From: Cyrtodaria siliqua
Taxonomy: Eukaryota; Mollusca; Bivalvia; Adapedonta; Hiatellidae
DNA: 64,000 bases
Assembly: GCA_037043455.1 (NCBI GenBank)
Contig: JAWPHD010000007.1
Coordinates: 868,001 to 932,000, forward strand
Direction of reading: 5' to 3'
The position numbers and the translations under genes were made by a program. Of the stretch, positions 13,062-26,500 are shown piece by piece. Numbering within the stretch: position 1 is the stretch's first letter; each line of letters starts with the position of its first letter. The notes beneath the pieces are model-generated. The model searched no databases, was not told the DNA's origin, and saw only the letters and a program-made list of their open reading frames with translations.

Positions 13062-14290
13062 CCCGCCAACAACAGCGAAGCTTTCAAAATATGTACACCG
13101 TTTCTAAACCTACTGACAACGAGTTATATATGTAGCCTATATATACTGAACAAAAAAGAAACTTCCGCTGATATTGATGCTGATTGTCTAGACAGCAAAA
13201 CAGGAAAACATTAATGATGTTTTGAGAATAATTAGATAGACCGCCAACAATAGTCCAAACAAAGATGTTATTGAAAAGTTTAGTACACAGGGGAGTAAGC
13301 CCCCTTTTTCTTCAAACATGCATTTTGGCCACAAAAACAAATTAAATCTACGAAAATTACCGAAATGTGTCCGAGACAATATTCTCTAGATGATCTTACC
13401 AAACAAATCACAAAAAAACATAACACAGATTGTGTAGATGGCAGCTTTTGATTATCAAAAATCATCAAATTATCTCCTTTTAATATTTCCATATCATCCA
13501 TAAAAGATTATTGCTTGGCAAATTTGAAACTGTTTAATGGGATATTTAGTACTCCTTAATTAAGTGTGCTAACAAACGTCAAACATTGTTTTATTAAAGC
13601 GCCGTTTAAGCTTTTATACGCCCTCAAAAACTGGCTTGAGGTTATACCAGCAAAAAAGTCGGACGTTTCTTTTTTTTTCAGTATATATAATTTTTTTATA
13701 TATATAAATTATATATATTTTTTTGTTTTTAACATATTTATTTCAAATAACAAGTGTACATACATTGTGTTGACATACAATGCAGATGTGATTGTTACGA
13801 CCTCATACAAGTGTTATTTGTAATAATACCTCTCTGCTCTCTATTAAGAATTTCAGTTAGTCATACATGGAATGATTATACAATATAACGTATTGCTTAT
13901 TACTGCTAAGTCACCTATAGTTCAAAGCATATCCTGAATCACATTCCATATTTTTTTAATAATAGTACCTTTTGCTAAGGGGTACATATAACTTGTTCTA
14001 TATACATAGAGTAGATTATATATTTTGAGAATGCAAACTCTATAGACACAACATAAACGGTTTTAACCAGTCATACCAAACCCCAAAACTGGAAGGTTGA
14101 ATTAAGAGTTACCAACTCATACTTCATTTTACACATATTCAATCACGGGCATTTAAGAACCCATGAATATCCTATACTTTTAATCGGCACATATACATTA
14201 TTATATAACCTGAACACCTGGATAGAGTTTTGATAAACGTTTTTTTATTGTAATTTACCGTTATTTTGCGGGTTAGTTTCTTTAGAATGG
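13062..14290. mobile_element. Same MITE split by later insertions
   Basis: The left part 13062-13140 (CCCGCCAACAACAGC...) and the right part 13990-14290 (ATTTTGAGAATGC... TTGCGGGTTAG) flank about 850 bp that includes another TIR element at 13141-13690. Confidence 0.55.
13141..13690. mobile_element. TIR element with TATACTGAACAAAAAAGAAAC ends
   Basis: Left TATACTGAACAAAAAAGAAAC, right GTTTCTTTTTTTTTCAGTATA. Interior differs from the 12.2-kb copy; no coding sequence recognised. Confidence 0.6.
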
Positions 14291-14518
14291 TTTGTAAAAT
14301 GTTATCTTTTTTTAAACTTTTATCTATCTAGTTATCTCTTAATTACATTAAGCTGTATTGTTACATGTGCTGCAATCAAATCACCTAAACTATTACATTG
14401 CTACAGAGATAGCTAAACTTATCTGCGTTTTAAAGTTGACGAATCTGGACACAGTCATATTAACTTAGTTAAGAGATGTCCCTCAAGCTCGTATTTATTT
14501 CAATTAAATTTTAAAAAA

Positions 14519-14572
14519 ATGAAATTTAGGGTTGTATTGTGGCTGTGGTTACTTGGCTTACTGTCCGTAAAG
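14519..14572 (+). CDS. Exon 1: start codon and signal peptide
   Basis: ATG with A at -3, then 18 codons: a basic start (MKFR), a hydrophobic core rich in Leu, Val and Trp, and a GTAAGA donor right after the Lys codon (phase 0). Joined to exon 2 it reads through SVKVHAD, with a plausible signal-peptidase site after VHA. This start was chosen because it is the only upstream ATG found that gives a signal peptide, a consensus donor and a phase matching exon 2. The promoter and 5' UTR were not identified. Confidence 0.7.
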
Positions 14573-17500
14573 GTAAGATATATCGCGTATTTTCTCTGTT
14601 ATATGTTTCAGGCCAGCTCTGCTTTATAACTTAACAATTAAAACATATCGCTAGTCTCGGCCTGCCAGGACCGTATCATGCATGTCTTACTTGTAGCATA
14701 GCGTAGCGGAGAAATCAGAAGGGTGCCGGGTGACAGAGGCTAACGTATCGCGTTTGTATCAAATATCGCTATGTGCTCCTGAACACATTAAGTTGTGTTA
14801 CTTTTAAATAAATTAGATATGCTATTTATAATAAGGAAAACAGCAATGAATGCATCTATATCATCAATAATTAAGCATTTAGAACATGTATAATATTAAA
14901 TTTATTTGCAAGGATGTATGATTATTTGTGTATTTGTGACTTGCATTATGTTGTCATGTTTTGTTTGCTTTTGCAATCCTCCAATAAATCATAAGTTAAA
15001 TAAACCCAGGTTTTGTAATCAATGCAAGTTCTCTGTGTTAAATAATGCAAGTTCTCTGTATTAAATAATGCAAAATATGTCATGCCTACACTGTCTCCTC
15101 AAACCGACGACTAAGGAATTCAATGAAAACCAACACCAAAAAGATCAAAAAATATAATATTATATATTAAATAAATAGTAACTCTTCTTCAAATTTTCGA
15201 AGACTTGTTCTTTTTCAAGAAAAAGCACAGAAATACAACTTTTAAGTAAAATCCATCTTGTTGTTGAAATGGCTGACGTTATGATAAAAATATACCATAA
15301 CGACGTCACGTCATTTCCTGTATGACGTTAGGCAAATGACGTGACGTCGCTTCCCGTAACACTCCTTCTACTTCAGCACAAACCGATTTCATGAACACTA
15401 TACACTAAATATTCATAGAAGTAATGAATTCAATTTAAAATTGTCTCTCGGTATTCTTTAAAGAGTACTCTATAAATTCATTTCATAAATAGTTACATAA
15501 AATTAAATTGTGTTTTTCACTCATTCCTGTCAGTTAATAGTTTATCTTGATGTTGCAGCCTCTGGGAAATTTTGTGTCTAGTTTTTTTTATCCATTTATC
15601 TTCTATCATGTGTCTTCTATATGGAGCAGGACCCCTCTGCACCACTGTCGAACTTTCTGAATTTTCTTAAAAATATTTTCTTTGTGAAACTTGAAGTCTG
15701 TTGCTCGAATTATCCAGCAAAAAACAAGGGGTTGACCAATTTTTTTTGTTTTTTCAAATATCCATAGTTTGAAGAGACCCTCTTGAATTTGTCCATTTCA
15801 CTTACATGTTCAAGTGTATCACTACCCGGTATTAGATTCTCAGATCTGGGCTCAGAAACATTTAGGCATATCCAAACCTGTATGAAATCATGAACTTGTC
15901 CCATTCTTGTCACCTGTAACAAAAAAAGAGAAACTATTTGCACATTTTAAGAAATAAACAAGAACCGAATAACACAGATCTTTTTTTTTAAGCGCCAGAA
16001 AGTTACTGACAAGGGAAATAACTGTTTAGTGAGACCTATAGCGAGAAATGATAAATATTGAATTTCGTATTTGCAAATAACAGGTACATGCAGACATTAC
16101 GTTAAAGCTCAAAATCAAGAGTTTTACAGACCCGAGTAAGAAAGGAACGTATTCTACTTCTACATCTGTAATACCGGTGTGCTGTGACGGCTCCAGTGGT
16201 GGATATTGTCGTCAACCATGTTCTCCAATGTTCCATGTATGCGTTAAGTAAGTAAAACTATTCTATTTGAAAAGGAAAATAAAAAAACAATAAAAAAAAA
16301 GAAATATGATGTTACAAAATAACACATAGGATATCACAGATCCTACATGTCAGATATTCATTAAAAATATAAATTACTAAATCATTTTGGAGAGTTTACA
16401 GTCAAGAATTTATTTCCAACCTATTGTATTAGAGGTAGGGGTGTAGGAGGTGGGGTATTTGGATCTGATTGGCCCTCCCAATACAGCTTTAGTACGAAAC
16501 CTAAAAGCACGGGTTTCATTAGTTAAGTCATGGTTTACTTTGTTCTAAAAACATTATCAACACAGTTTTGTATTTAGTACAACTTAATTATGCTTCTTTT
16601 TTATAAAAAGTAAAGTTATAAGTATTATATACTGCTGTACGGTATTTATTGAACAATATAACCCTGCTAGTCAAGGAAAAAACTTTACTCGGGCCTCATT
16701 TTATATACCGGAGCTAATCAGTCATGAAGCATGATAGCAGTAAATAAGCAAGCGTTGGGATAAAAGGTCTTAAACATGCGTTATAAGGTCAGTTAATAAC
16801 CTATAATATGGTCTAGTACTACTGCTACTATCTATCTATGTATCTATTTATCTATACAACATATAGTCAAGTACTACATGGATGATCTGTCAGACCCTGG
16901 GCCCTGTTTCATTAAACATCTTACGATGAGTCTCAAATTTTGACTTGTTTTCACCTAAGCATTCAATGTAGACAAGGGGGCGTCCGTGACCGAGTGGTTA
17001 AGAGTCTCTAACTTGAAACCACTCGCCCCTCACCGCTGTAGGTTCGATCCCTCAGGTGCCTAGGAATCTGTATGTGAGGAAGCTATCCAGTTGGCTTGCG
17101 GAAAGTCGGTGGTTCTACCTAGGTGCCCGCCCGTGCATGAAAATTGCCCGGAGGGGCACCTGGGAAGCTGGAAAGTTAGCTGTAGGTGCGACTATAAAAT
17201 CTAATTTAAGCAATTCAATCAATCAATGTATGTGTGCACGTAGTGCAGAAATATCACATACATAAGAAAATGAAATGAAATTGCATTTATTTGTAAAGTG
17301 TAAGTGATAGTGAAACATTTAAACAATTGATTTACGACCAAAATGTTCATAAAATGGGGCCCTGGTTTAAACTTCCAGCGTCATGAGCTGATGTGTAATT
17401 TTAGCATATCGTGCTACAAAGGTGAATATGTAATCAATATGTAACGCATGTCAAGGATTTGACCAGAACGAAACGAGGTTGTCCACCTTGATTCAAAATG

Positions 17501-20500
17501 TTTGGTAGGAAGAACTGATGGTAAACATTGGGAAGAAAGTGTCTGTTAAGAGAAAACGGTCGTGGCATGTTTATGTCTTCTTTTGTTTTTTTGTTGTTGT
17601 TTTTTAACACGTGACTTGATATGTTATTATGTTAAACTTTGTTCCCAGTTCCTATCCAGATGTAATGCTATTTTCTCTCGACAGCTATTTTACGCTTGAG
17701 TAAAACCTTGCTTGTTCGTTTATTGGTATTACTCTAGTTCCGATATGTAATAGATATAGTATGGTCTCATGGAGTTAATTGATTTAAAGATCGAGGTCGG
17801 AGTAGCCCATCAAGGTGTTTAAATTATTGAACGAGGTGAGACCGTACTGTATTAGTGGTGTAGTATGTACATTTCATTTGTCTGCCCTCCTCTAACTTCC
17901 AATATATGGTATGTATTGTACACCAATTATTCTGACAAGCATTAATGTCAAACTTGTGAAATATAAAAGTATTTTCATTGACAATGCTACGATTCGATAT
18001 TACTGCGATGTAATGATGTACGTGACATTACCTTATAACATGCATGGTAAATCCTTAATTGGATCATATATTACATTAATATACGTCATTATACTCATTG
18101 TACAGTTGCTGCAGCATTGTTGTTTTGTTTTAATCAATAAATAATAACAAATAGTATTATTATACCTCACGTTTACACTCCTGTATAAATTGCCCATACC
18201 CTTAGCGTGAAGCAATTTTTACTGTTCACCGGTAAACAATTTTTACTGTTACACGATTGTGACGTCACGGGAAGTATACAAATAGGTTTTGAGAAATCGG
18301 TGGACGCTTATTAAATACAGTTGAAGTTATGTCAATCGTAAGACGCTTGGTTTACCAAACGACAATAAAAAAAATGTGTCGAGTAAATTTGTTACTTTAA
18401 ATCAAAACTGGTATTAAAATATAAATTAAAAAAAAAATCATTGCGATATTTCCCCCTCGTATATTTAATTTTTAATGAAAACATTTGTTTGGTATAATAA
18501 AATAAATATTGCATCACAGTGAGGGTGACAGTGGATATTGTCAACCTTCGAATAAATAATGTCAACCTCGTCTTCGCCTCGGTTGACATTATTTTCCTCA
18601 GGTTGACAATATCCACTGTCACCCTCACTGGGATGCAATATTTATATATAATAACAAATATATCAAAATATTCAATATATGGTAATTTAGAACTATGATG
18701 TCGTAGTGTTGTTTTTTTAATATCGGCACCCAAAACCCTTCAACTGAATTTTTGTTTATCATCCGATTGTAATAAATGCTTCATTTTCCTCCCAGTTGTT
18801 CACTGTCTATACAAATCTTGTTTATATATTGCAATGTTTCTAACATGGACTATCACAACCTGACTTATATGGTGACGTTATTCACAAAATTCGTCAATTT
18901 CTTGGTCATAATCACTTTCATACAATCTTTATTAAACGTATTAAGACGTTTATCATGTTTATTAATTGAATGTTGTTTAACGGCTCATCAACACAGTATA
19001 GGTTATTTAGAGCCGCCCCAGAGAGAGGGGAAGGATACACAGGAATCCGGGAACCTACCCTACTCTTATTATCGAATAGATTCCTATGGTTCTTTAACGT
19101 GCTCGGAGGATAGATACACGGGACCGCCCGGTGTACGTCCCCATCCGACGGACGAGGCTAAGGGAAAGTGTCTTGCCCAAGAACACACCGACGGAACTCA
19201 GTGGCAGCACGGAAGACGTTTATTAAAAGTGGTTATTAAACTATCATTTTGCAACGCACTGCATGTTATGTGGTTGACCCATTTACAGTTCGCCCCTATT
19301 CTATATTATCCTTGATTGCGCGATGATCGGCCATATTGTTGACCCTATGATGTCGTCTACCTAAATCCTGAGAGGACGGTAACGTTTGATGTTTGTCTCC
19401 AATCTTGTCTTGTGTTGCCCTTAATGGTTTTGATGTTTGTCTCCAATCTTGTCTTGTGTTGCCCTTATACTGGTTTATTATCGTCGTTGCTCTGGCTTTT
19501 GTCAAGTCATTGAGTACTTGGTTTTTGGGGTTTTATGCTTTTTTGTTATATTCATATTTCTGTTATACTTGTATTGCCTATTAGTGCTGCCTAGTTTGTT
19601 AGAGGACATAGCTTGGCCGGGATTTCTTTATCCCGTATCATCGGGATGGCAATATGGTAAGCGTGATGTTTGGTGCACCCTAGAACCTAGTTTAAAACCT
19701 CAACGGCCTGTTTTGCCACTAACCGTTCTGAGGCGGTAGTCCTATTGTTATTATTTTTATATGTGTGATATTTTATCCTTGTGTTTGTTGTATATTTCGA
19801 TACATGTTTCCGGTTGACTTTGGTCCTGGAATGCTACATTTCCTGTATGTTTATTTAATCGCATACCCATTCAAATAAACACTGCCCCATACAATATGGA
19901 GTATCATATAGTTATCTGTATGACATTTACTTTTGTTTACCAGATATCATCATTTACCAGATGTCTTCCTTATCAATAAAACGCTTGATGCGATTAGTTT
20001 TCAATCCCACTAGACTCCATCATCAGGCGATTGGAGAGAAAACAATTAGTTTAAAAATATTAACAGACTCTCAGACAAAACAGTTTACCATTTATAAATA
20101 CCGTTATAAACAAAACATAACATATGGAATTACGCAATAATGAGCATGCGCAGGAACAATTCTTTTAAAGTTTATGACCCATTGAATACATTTTGTATGG
20201 AAAAAGAAATACTAATTATGTCTGTGCTAAAACAATTACGCGAAGAGAGACAACGATTACTTATCATTCAATTTAAATTTGTAGACAGTTATTTCCCCTT
20301 TAATTATGCCCGTGTCGAAGTCAAGTAAATTATATCCGATTGTACAGTTGAAAATTAAATAAGATATAACTACATAAGCACTGCTTAAAGATAATATGGC
20401 TAAACAAGGCCAATGCAGATAAATGGACGTGTACCTAAAGCAAATGGGAGGGGTTTCAGGCTTGGTTTACTACAAAATTCAAGCTTGTGAAAGTTCACCG

Positions 20501-23500
20501 TAAACGAGAAATTTATACTAGCACATCTATTTTAATCTGACGGCAGTTGTAGCAAAATCGATATAAATATATCATTGTCCTAAGCATTTAAAATTACTTA
20601 CCATTAGGCCACAGAGCCAAATGATAACCTACTTTTAATTTCAGCTATATATTCGTTTCAAAATGGACATTTTCCTAGTAGATAGTATTTTCGTCAGGTA
20701 TGGAACTACCGTTTACAGACTGATTGTTGCCCTATGAGCACGACTGTTCATGTCTTGCCGCAGATTTGTTCTTGTATTGCTATGAAAGGGATTGATTTCA
20801 TGTTCAGCCTTTCATCCGATACTCAAGCAGATGTAATTAAAGCCTTTAAAGACACCTCTCGATATCTGGATGACATATTGAACATAGGGAATCCTTTCAG
20901 TTCTACTATATGCATTACTATCTATCCAAGGAAATTCAACTCAACAAAGCTAACATGTTTGACACTTTCGCTTCTTTTCGGGATTTACATCTCTCTATTT
21001 CTTTTCTAATATGGTTAATACTGTTACAAGTTTTAAATGTAACGAGAAAGGAAGCAAAACCAGCAACACAAACATATAATTAACAAATTTATTTACATAA
21101 AATGTTCACTTACAATATACACAAATCCAGTTTTTCATTAAAATCCAATTTTTTAATTAAGTCCAAGTAAAACTTCCAATGTTCCTTTAATTCACATTAG
21201 CTGGTGTCTCTTTAATCCAAAACAGTAAGTGTCTCTTTAATCCAAAACAGTAAGTGTCTCTTTAATCGAAATGTTTAGTGTCCTTTGAACGCCATGTTAT
21301 AAATAATGCAATAAGGTAATAATATTTCAATTTCAACACATGTCAAAACATATTACAACATGCTATGTTTTTTTTCTAATCAACAAGTGTTAACACAAGT
21401 AAATTAAACACGAGATAGGCAATCTACAATTAAATTATCTTTCCCTCTGACATGTTTTATCTCAATATAGTATTATTGCAACATCAAACTCCACCTCATC
21501 AATCTTTGATTTTTGCTTTTCATTTTTTTTATGAATGTGAGTGGATTGTGATCACTGAAGACAACTCTTGGCGAAATAGATGAAGTTAAATATACTTATA
21601 AATGTTTGTAATGCCAAAATGAGTGAAAGACACTCTTTTTTAATAGATGAATATTTTTTCTGGTGCTTGTTGAACTTTTTCGATAAGTAACAAACTGAAT
21701 GATCAACAACATTGTTGTTTTCTTGAAGTAGTACTGCACCAGCACCAATGTCGCTAGGATCAACTGGTAATTTAAATTGAAATTCAAAATTTGGTGCTGA
21801 ATGCGCTGGTGCACTCATCAGTATGGCTTTTAATTTGTCAAATGACTGCTGGCATTTTTCAGTCGAAACAAATCTTTTCGTTTACTCAATAAATTTGTCG
21901 AATGTTCAGCAATGACTGAATCGTTATGGCAAAATATTCTATAATAACGAGCCATATCGAGAAAACGCATCAGTTGGTTTTTACAAGTCGGTACAGGAAA
22001 TTCAGAAATAGCTTCAATAGGTTTCACCTGACCCTGTCCCACTTCATGACCTAAAAGTGTGACAATAGCACGACACAATTCACTTTTGTTGAGGTTGACT
22101 GTTAAATTCGCATCTATAAAAAAGTCGAATAAACTTTTTATAGTCTGCAAAATAATGGTCTTCCCATGTGTTGTTGTAAACGATGACATCATCGATGTAG
22201 CGTCACATCCATCTAAATTGGAGATTAATATTGACGAGACGTTGAAACGTTGCTGGAGACTTTTTTATTCCAAATGGCATAACTTTATATTGAAACAGCC
22301 CATCTGGATTTACATCTGAAACATCTGTTGCTCTTTCTGTGGGAGGAACTTGCCAAAATCCTTTCAAAAGATCAATTTTTTGTGACATATTTTGCATTTG
22401 CAATTTTATCAATATAGTCATCAATACGTGGAATTGGAAATGAATCAGTTGTGTGACACTGTTCTATAGTCAGTACACATCCGGTATGTATTATCCGGTT
22501 TTGATACAAGAATACATGGTGAACTCTAGTCACTGTTACTTGGTTCAATGAAATCATTGGTCAATAAATATTGAATTTCTTCTTTGAGATACTGCTGTTC
22601 AGAAGGATTCATTCTACATGGATGCTGTTTTATTGGAGAAGAATTTCCAACATCGACATCATGATAAATTTTGTCAATTATTGTTGGAATATCAGAAAAT
22701 AAGTGCTCATATTCATGTATCAACTGTTTCAGCTCATGTATCTGTGATGGTTCTAGATTGTGAAGATCGTCAAGATATTTCAAAATGTCACCGTTATGTA
22801 AATTCGCTAAACCAGGATCATCTGTCAATGAATTTTTTTTAACATATTGATATGGCAAAGGAGTATGAGAGTGGACCTTTGGAAACGGCCGAACACGACA
22901 CACACGAAATGGTGCAGTCTCGGTTTGATTGAGACTGTTGAACGGTAGTGAAATATGCTAGCTACCGCTCACACCCTCTAGCCCCGGGTTGAGCATAACT
23001 CAATATTCATAAAATCAACAGTACATAATGTTAACTATCCCGAAGATGGCATGCATATGGCAGTGGACATAGATATCTTTTCTTCCCCAATGTCCAGCGG
23101 CGCATGGTCCCAGATTCTAACAAAATACTATGCTCCGAAGAGCGAAATAAACAAAATGGAATTTAGTTGGGAGCAGCGGTTATGAAGCAAGCTGACGTAG
23201 CTTTCGCCTTTCAGGAGTACATTTCGTTACTGTATAAGTACCGTGATACCTAGCTTGTGAAGGCTTTCCATGAATAGGTAATAAAGCAAGAACTTTATCA
23301 CCAGGTTTGAAACTTATCTTATTAAGTCAAATCATATCTTGTTTTCATTTTTGATTGAGATGATTTGAGATTAGACTGAGCTACCTCACAAGCTTTTGAC
23401 AGTTTGTGTCTAAAATCATACACCACCTACTGTAGAAGATTCAAAGAAGTGTCTTTTCCTGAGAGAATTTTCTCTTTCAGAACTTAAGTGGTCCACGAAC

Positions 23501-26500
23501 AGTGTGCTTGGACTGACTCCCTAACGGTGAAAAGTGTATGCCCTCATCCGATCCTTATTGGTATCAAAACAATATGACGTAATCATGTTTGTCAGTATCT
23601 GGTGAAATCTTTTTAAAGCACATTGACTCTCCGGATGATAAGCCGAATACTTAAACTGCAGAATGCCTAACTCATGCATGACCTGTTAAAATGTACCAGA
23701 CATGACATTTGACCCTTGATTAGACTGAAACCTTTTTAGAATGCCAACTAATGTGAAAAACTTGACCTGAGCCTCCACAATAGACTTTGTCTTAATATTC
23801 CTAAGTGAAATATCTTTGGGAAATTTTGTTGGCGCACACATAATCGTCAACAGATATTGATTACCAGACTTGATCTTTGGCAAGGGGCTAACACAGTCCA
23901 CGATTATTCTACTGAAAGTTTCATCATATGCTGAAATTGGTTGAAGATGGGCTTTGAAATATTCTGTTTCGGTTTTCCTACAATTTGGTATGTATGACAA
24001 GTCCTACAGTATTTTGAAACTTCCTTTTTGAGTTTTGGCCAATAAAAATGACACAAAATCTTGTGATATGCCTTTTTGACACCAAAATGACCAGACAAAA
24101 GAGTTTCATGTTCTCAATAGAGAATGTTCAGACGATATGAACTAGGAACCACAATTTGGTAATTAACAGTCCATTCATCATCATGTGGTCGTCATTTTCT
24201 CATCAGGATCACACGTTTAGTAAAATAACTGGGACTTGTGAAGCTTCTTCTTAACTAACGGCCCTATCAAATAAGAAATCTCAGGATCTCTATGCTGTTC
24301 ACGTATGAGTTGTGATCTCGATAGTTTGTCATGATGTTTGTCATTCAAAGTAATAGATGGAGAATGATCGGATAAGTGAATGTTATGTTCACTGTTGTCC
24401 GTCAGAGATTAAGATGGGCTAATATATCAAGAGATTTGTTAACCTCTGTATTATAAGAAATATAAAAAGATCGGACAGGGAAAGTAGCATTCAAGGAGGA
24501 CAGTCAACCACAAAACACAGAAACAAACACGCAAACAGACAAACAAGAAGGCAAAACCAATAATAAATGCAAACGACATCACAAACACAAAAAGGGTTGA
24601 CAAGACTGACCAATAAAAGTATCAGTCAAGTTAATGTCATAAGAAAGATCAATCTCACCGGCTCTTGATGTCATAGCTCGAGTAACTGCACAAGCCGGAT
24701 ACAAATCAGGTATTTCCTGTTTAACGGGATCAGGGGATTGATCCAAAGAAGGCTTGTCATATACAAATGGATTAACCATGACCTTTTCTCCAGCTGGGGC
24801 ATTGCCTAGTAAGAAATGGACACCTTCAAATGGCAAAGAAGATCTTATTCCCACAGCCGTAGGTCCAGTAACCAAATCTGATGACAAATAAATACTTTGG
24901 AGAGGGACAGTCAAATAACCGCACTCTACCCCTTGAATAAGTACATTAGTACCCGAATAAGACAAAGGCTGTGTGTCTGCTTATAATAATGATTTTAGAA
25001 GGTCCTGTGTCTTTCAAAATCTTAATAGGGATAGGCTAGGTCGAATCACCAATTAATGATATAGCACCTTCAGATATGAATGGTTCATAAATCTCCATAA
25101 CAGAATCTGACTAGGATTTTGACCTCAAAAAATGCATTGTTTCCAATACAAGTAGATATAAAAATCGCACAATTAAAGACGAAAGCATAGTGGTGAACTG
25201 TAAATGGGTAATCCACTGAACATACTTTGCAAAATGATAGGGTCATAACCTCTTTTGATAAACGTTTTAACAAGTGATTATGACAAGGATCTTACGAAGT
25301 TTGTAAATCACATCACTAAAGGAGTCAGCATAGGGGTGAACTGTAAAAGGGTCAACCGAGAAAGTTGCATTGCGTTGCAAAATGATAGTGGCATAATCCT
25401 CGTTTGATAAGCATTTTAACAAGTTTAATAAAGATTGTATGAAAGTGATTACGAATTTTGCAAATCACATCACAATTGAAGTCAGGTTGTGATAGACTGT
25501 GTCGCAGAAGAGTTCTTAAATTACGTTTATGCTATAAAAGTAGATCAGGGTTACGATAATAAAATTTTGCAATGGTTTTTTGAAGTTCGGAGGTAGCCCT
25601 TTTGTGTTTGTGATGTCTTATTTGGCCTTTTATCCGTCTTTAAATGTGTTGTTTGTTTTTTGTGTGTGTTTGCGGTTGACTGTCGTCCTTGAATGCTGCT
25701 TTTCCTGTTCGATTTTTATATCTATATTTATGGTAACGGTAGCCCTGCTGTATTAGCTTTTTAGTGATACAAATATTTCGAATATTAAAGTCCTAAACAC
25801 TACTACAACCTCTAGAGAAACAACGAATAAGCTGAGCAACATAGACCCCATAAGAAGTAGCTCGGGGAACGTCACCATCTAAATGGGAAAAATTAACAAT
25901 ATGAAAATTAAACTCATCTATCTGGTCATAGATTTTACTACTAATTTTGTCGCTTTCAACTGGAGTTTAGACTGTTTGCGTGTTTGTTTCTGTGTTTTGC
26001 GGTTGACTGTCCTCCTTGAATGCTACTTTCCCTGTCCGATATTTTTATATTTATTTTAAGATAGTATATTTAACAGTTTGGTATGATGAACTTTGTTCTT
26101 CAGTTAACTGAATGTAAATCTCACGGGCTTTTCCAATTAAAACACTCTGTAAAAGTAATGTCCAATGTTCTATTGACCATTTCAATTTTTTAGCAATTTT
26201 CTAAAGGTGAAGAAATTACCTGTCTTCCTTTTCTAATCTAATATGTTTAGTAACATCAAAAGTAGATGAGTGGGAGAGCGGTGAAGGTGAACTTGCCTTG
26301 CTAGCCAAAGCTATTTTCCGCATTTCTATTTCAAAATTTCTTCTTTCTTTTCCTTACTTAAATTTCACTTCCATTTCTTCCATTTTCTTGTAATTAAAGT
26401 TCTTTTAATTGTAAATCATATTCTGTTTCCACCAACAAAGTTAATGCTTCCTTTCCAAAAGATACGTCATCAACCAAAAATTGCACCAACATATTTTAAT

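Larger units (their letters stand above)
14573..16083 (+). other. Intron 1 of the EGF-repeat gene
   Basis: AT-rich intron. Apart from the CRE-like palindrome and the minus-strand open segment I see only short direct repeats near 15020-15070 (GCAAGTTCTCTGT.TTAAATAAT). Confidence 0.5.

Noticed and set aside
15710..15943. A minus-strand exon of an unknown gene.
   Set aside because: The acceptor looks good, but there is no recognisable domain and no partner exon; listed only as an open segment.
16978..17060. A functional tRNA-Ser or tRNA-Leu gene.
   Set aside because: Box A and box B are present but stems pair poorly, and the sequence continues into a mollusc SINE body.
23190..24310. Rearrangement or a second gypsy copy to explain integrase upstream of RT.
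   Set aside because: The order is continuous and matches the known Gmr1-like clade, so no rearrangement is needed.
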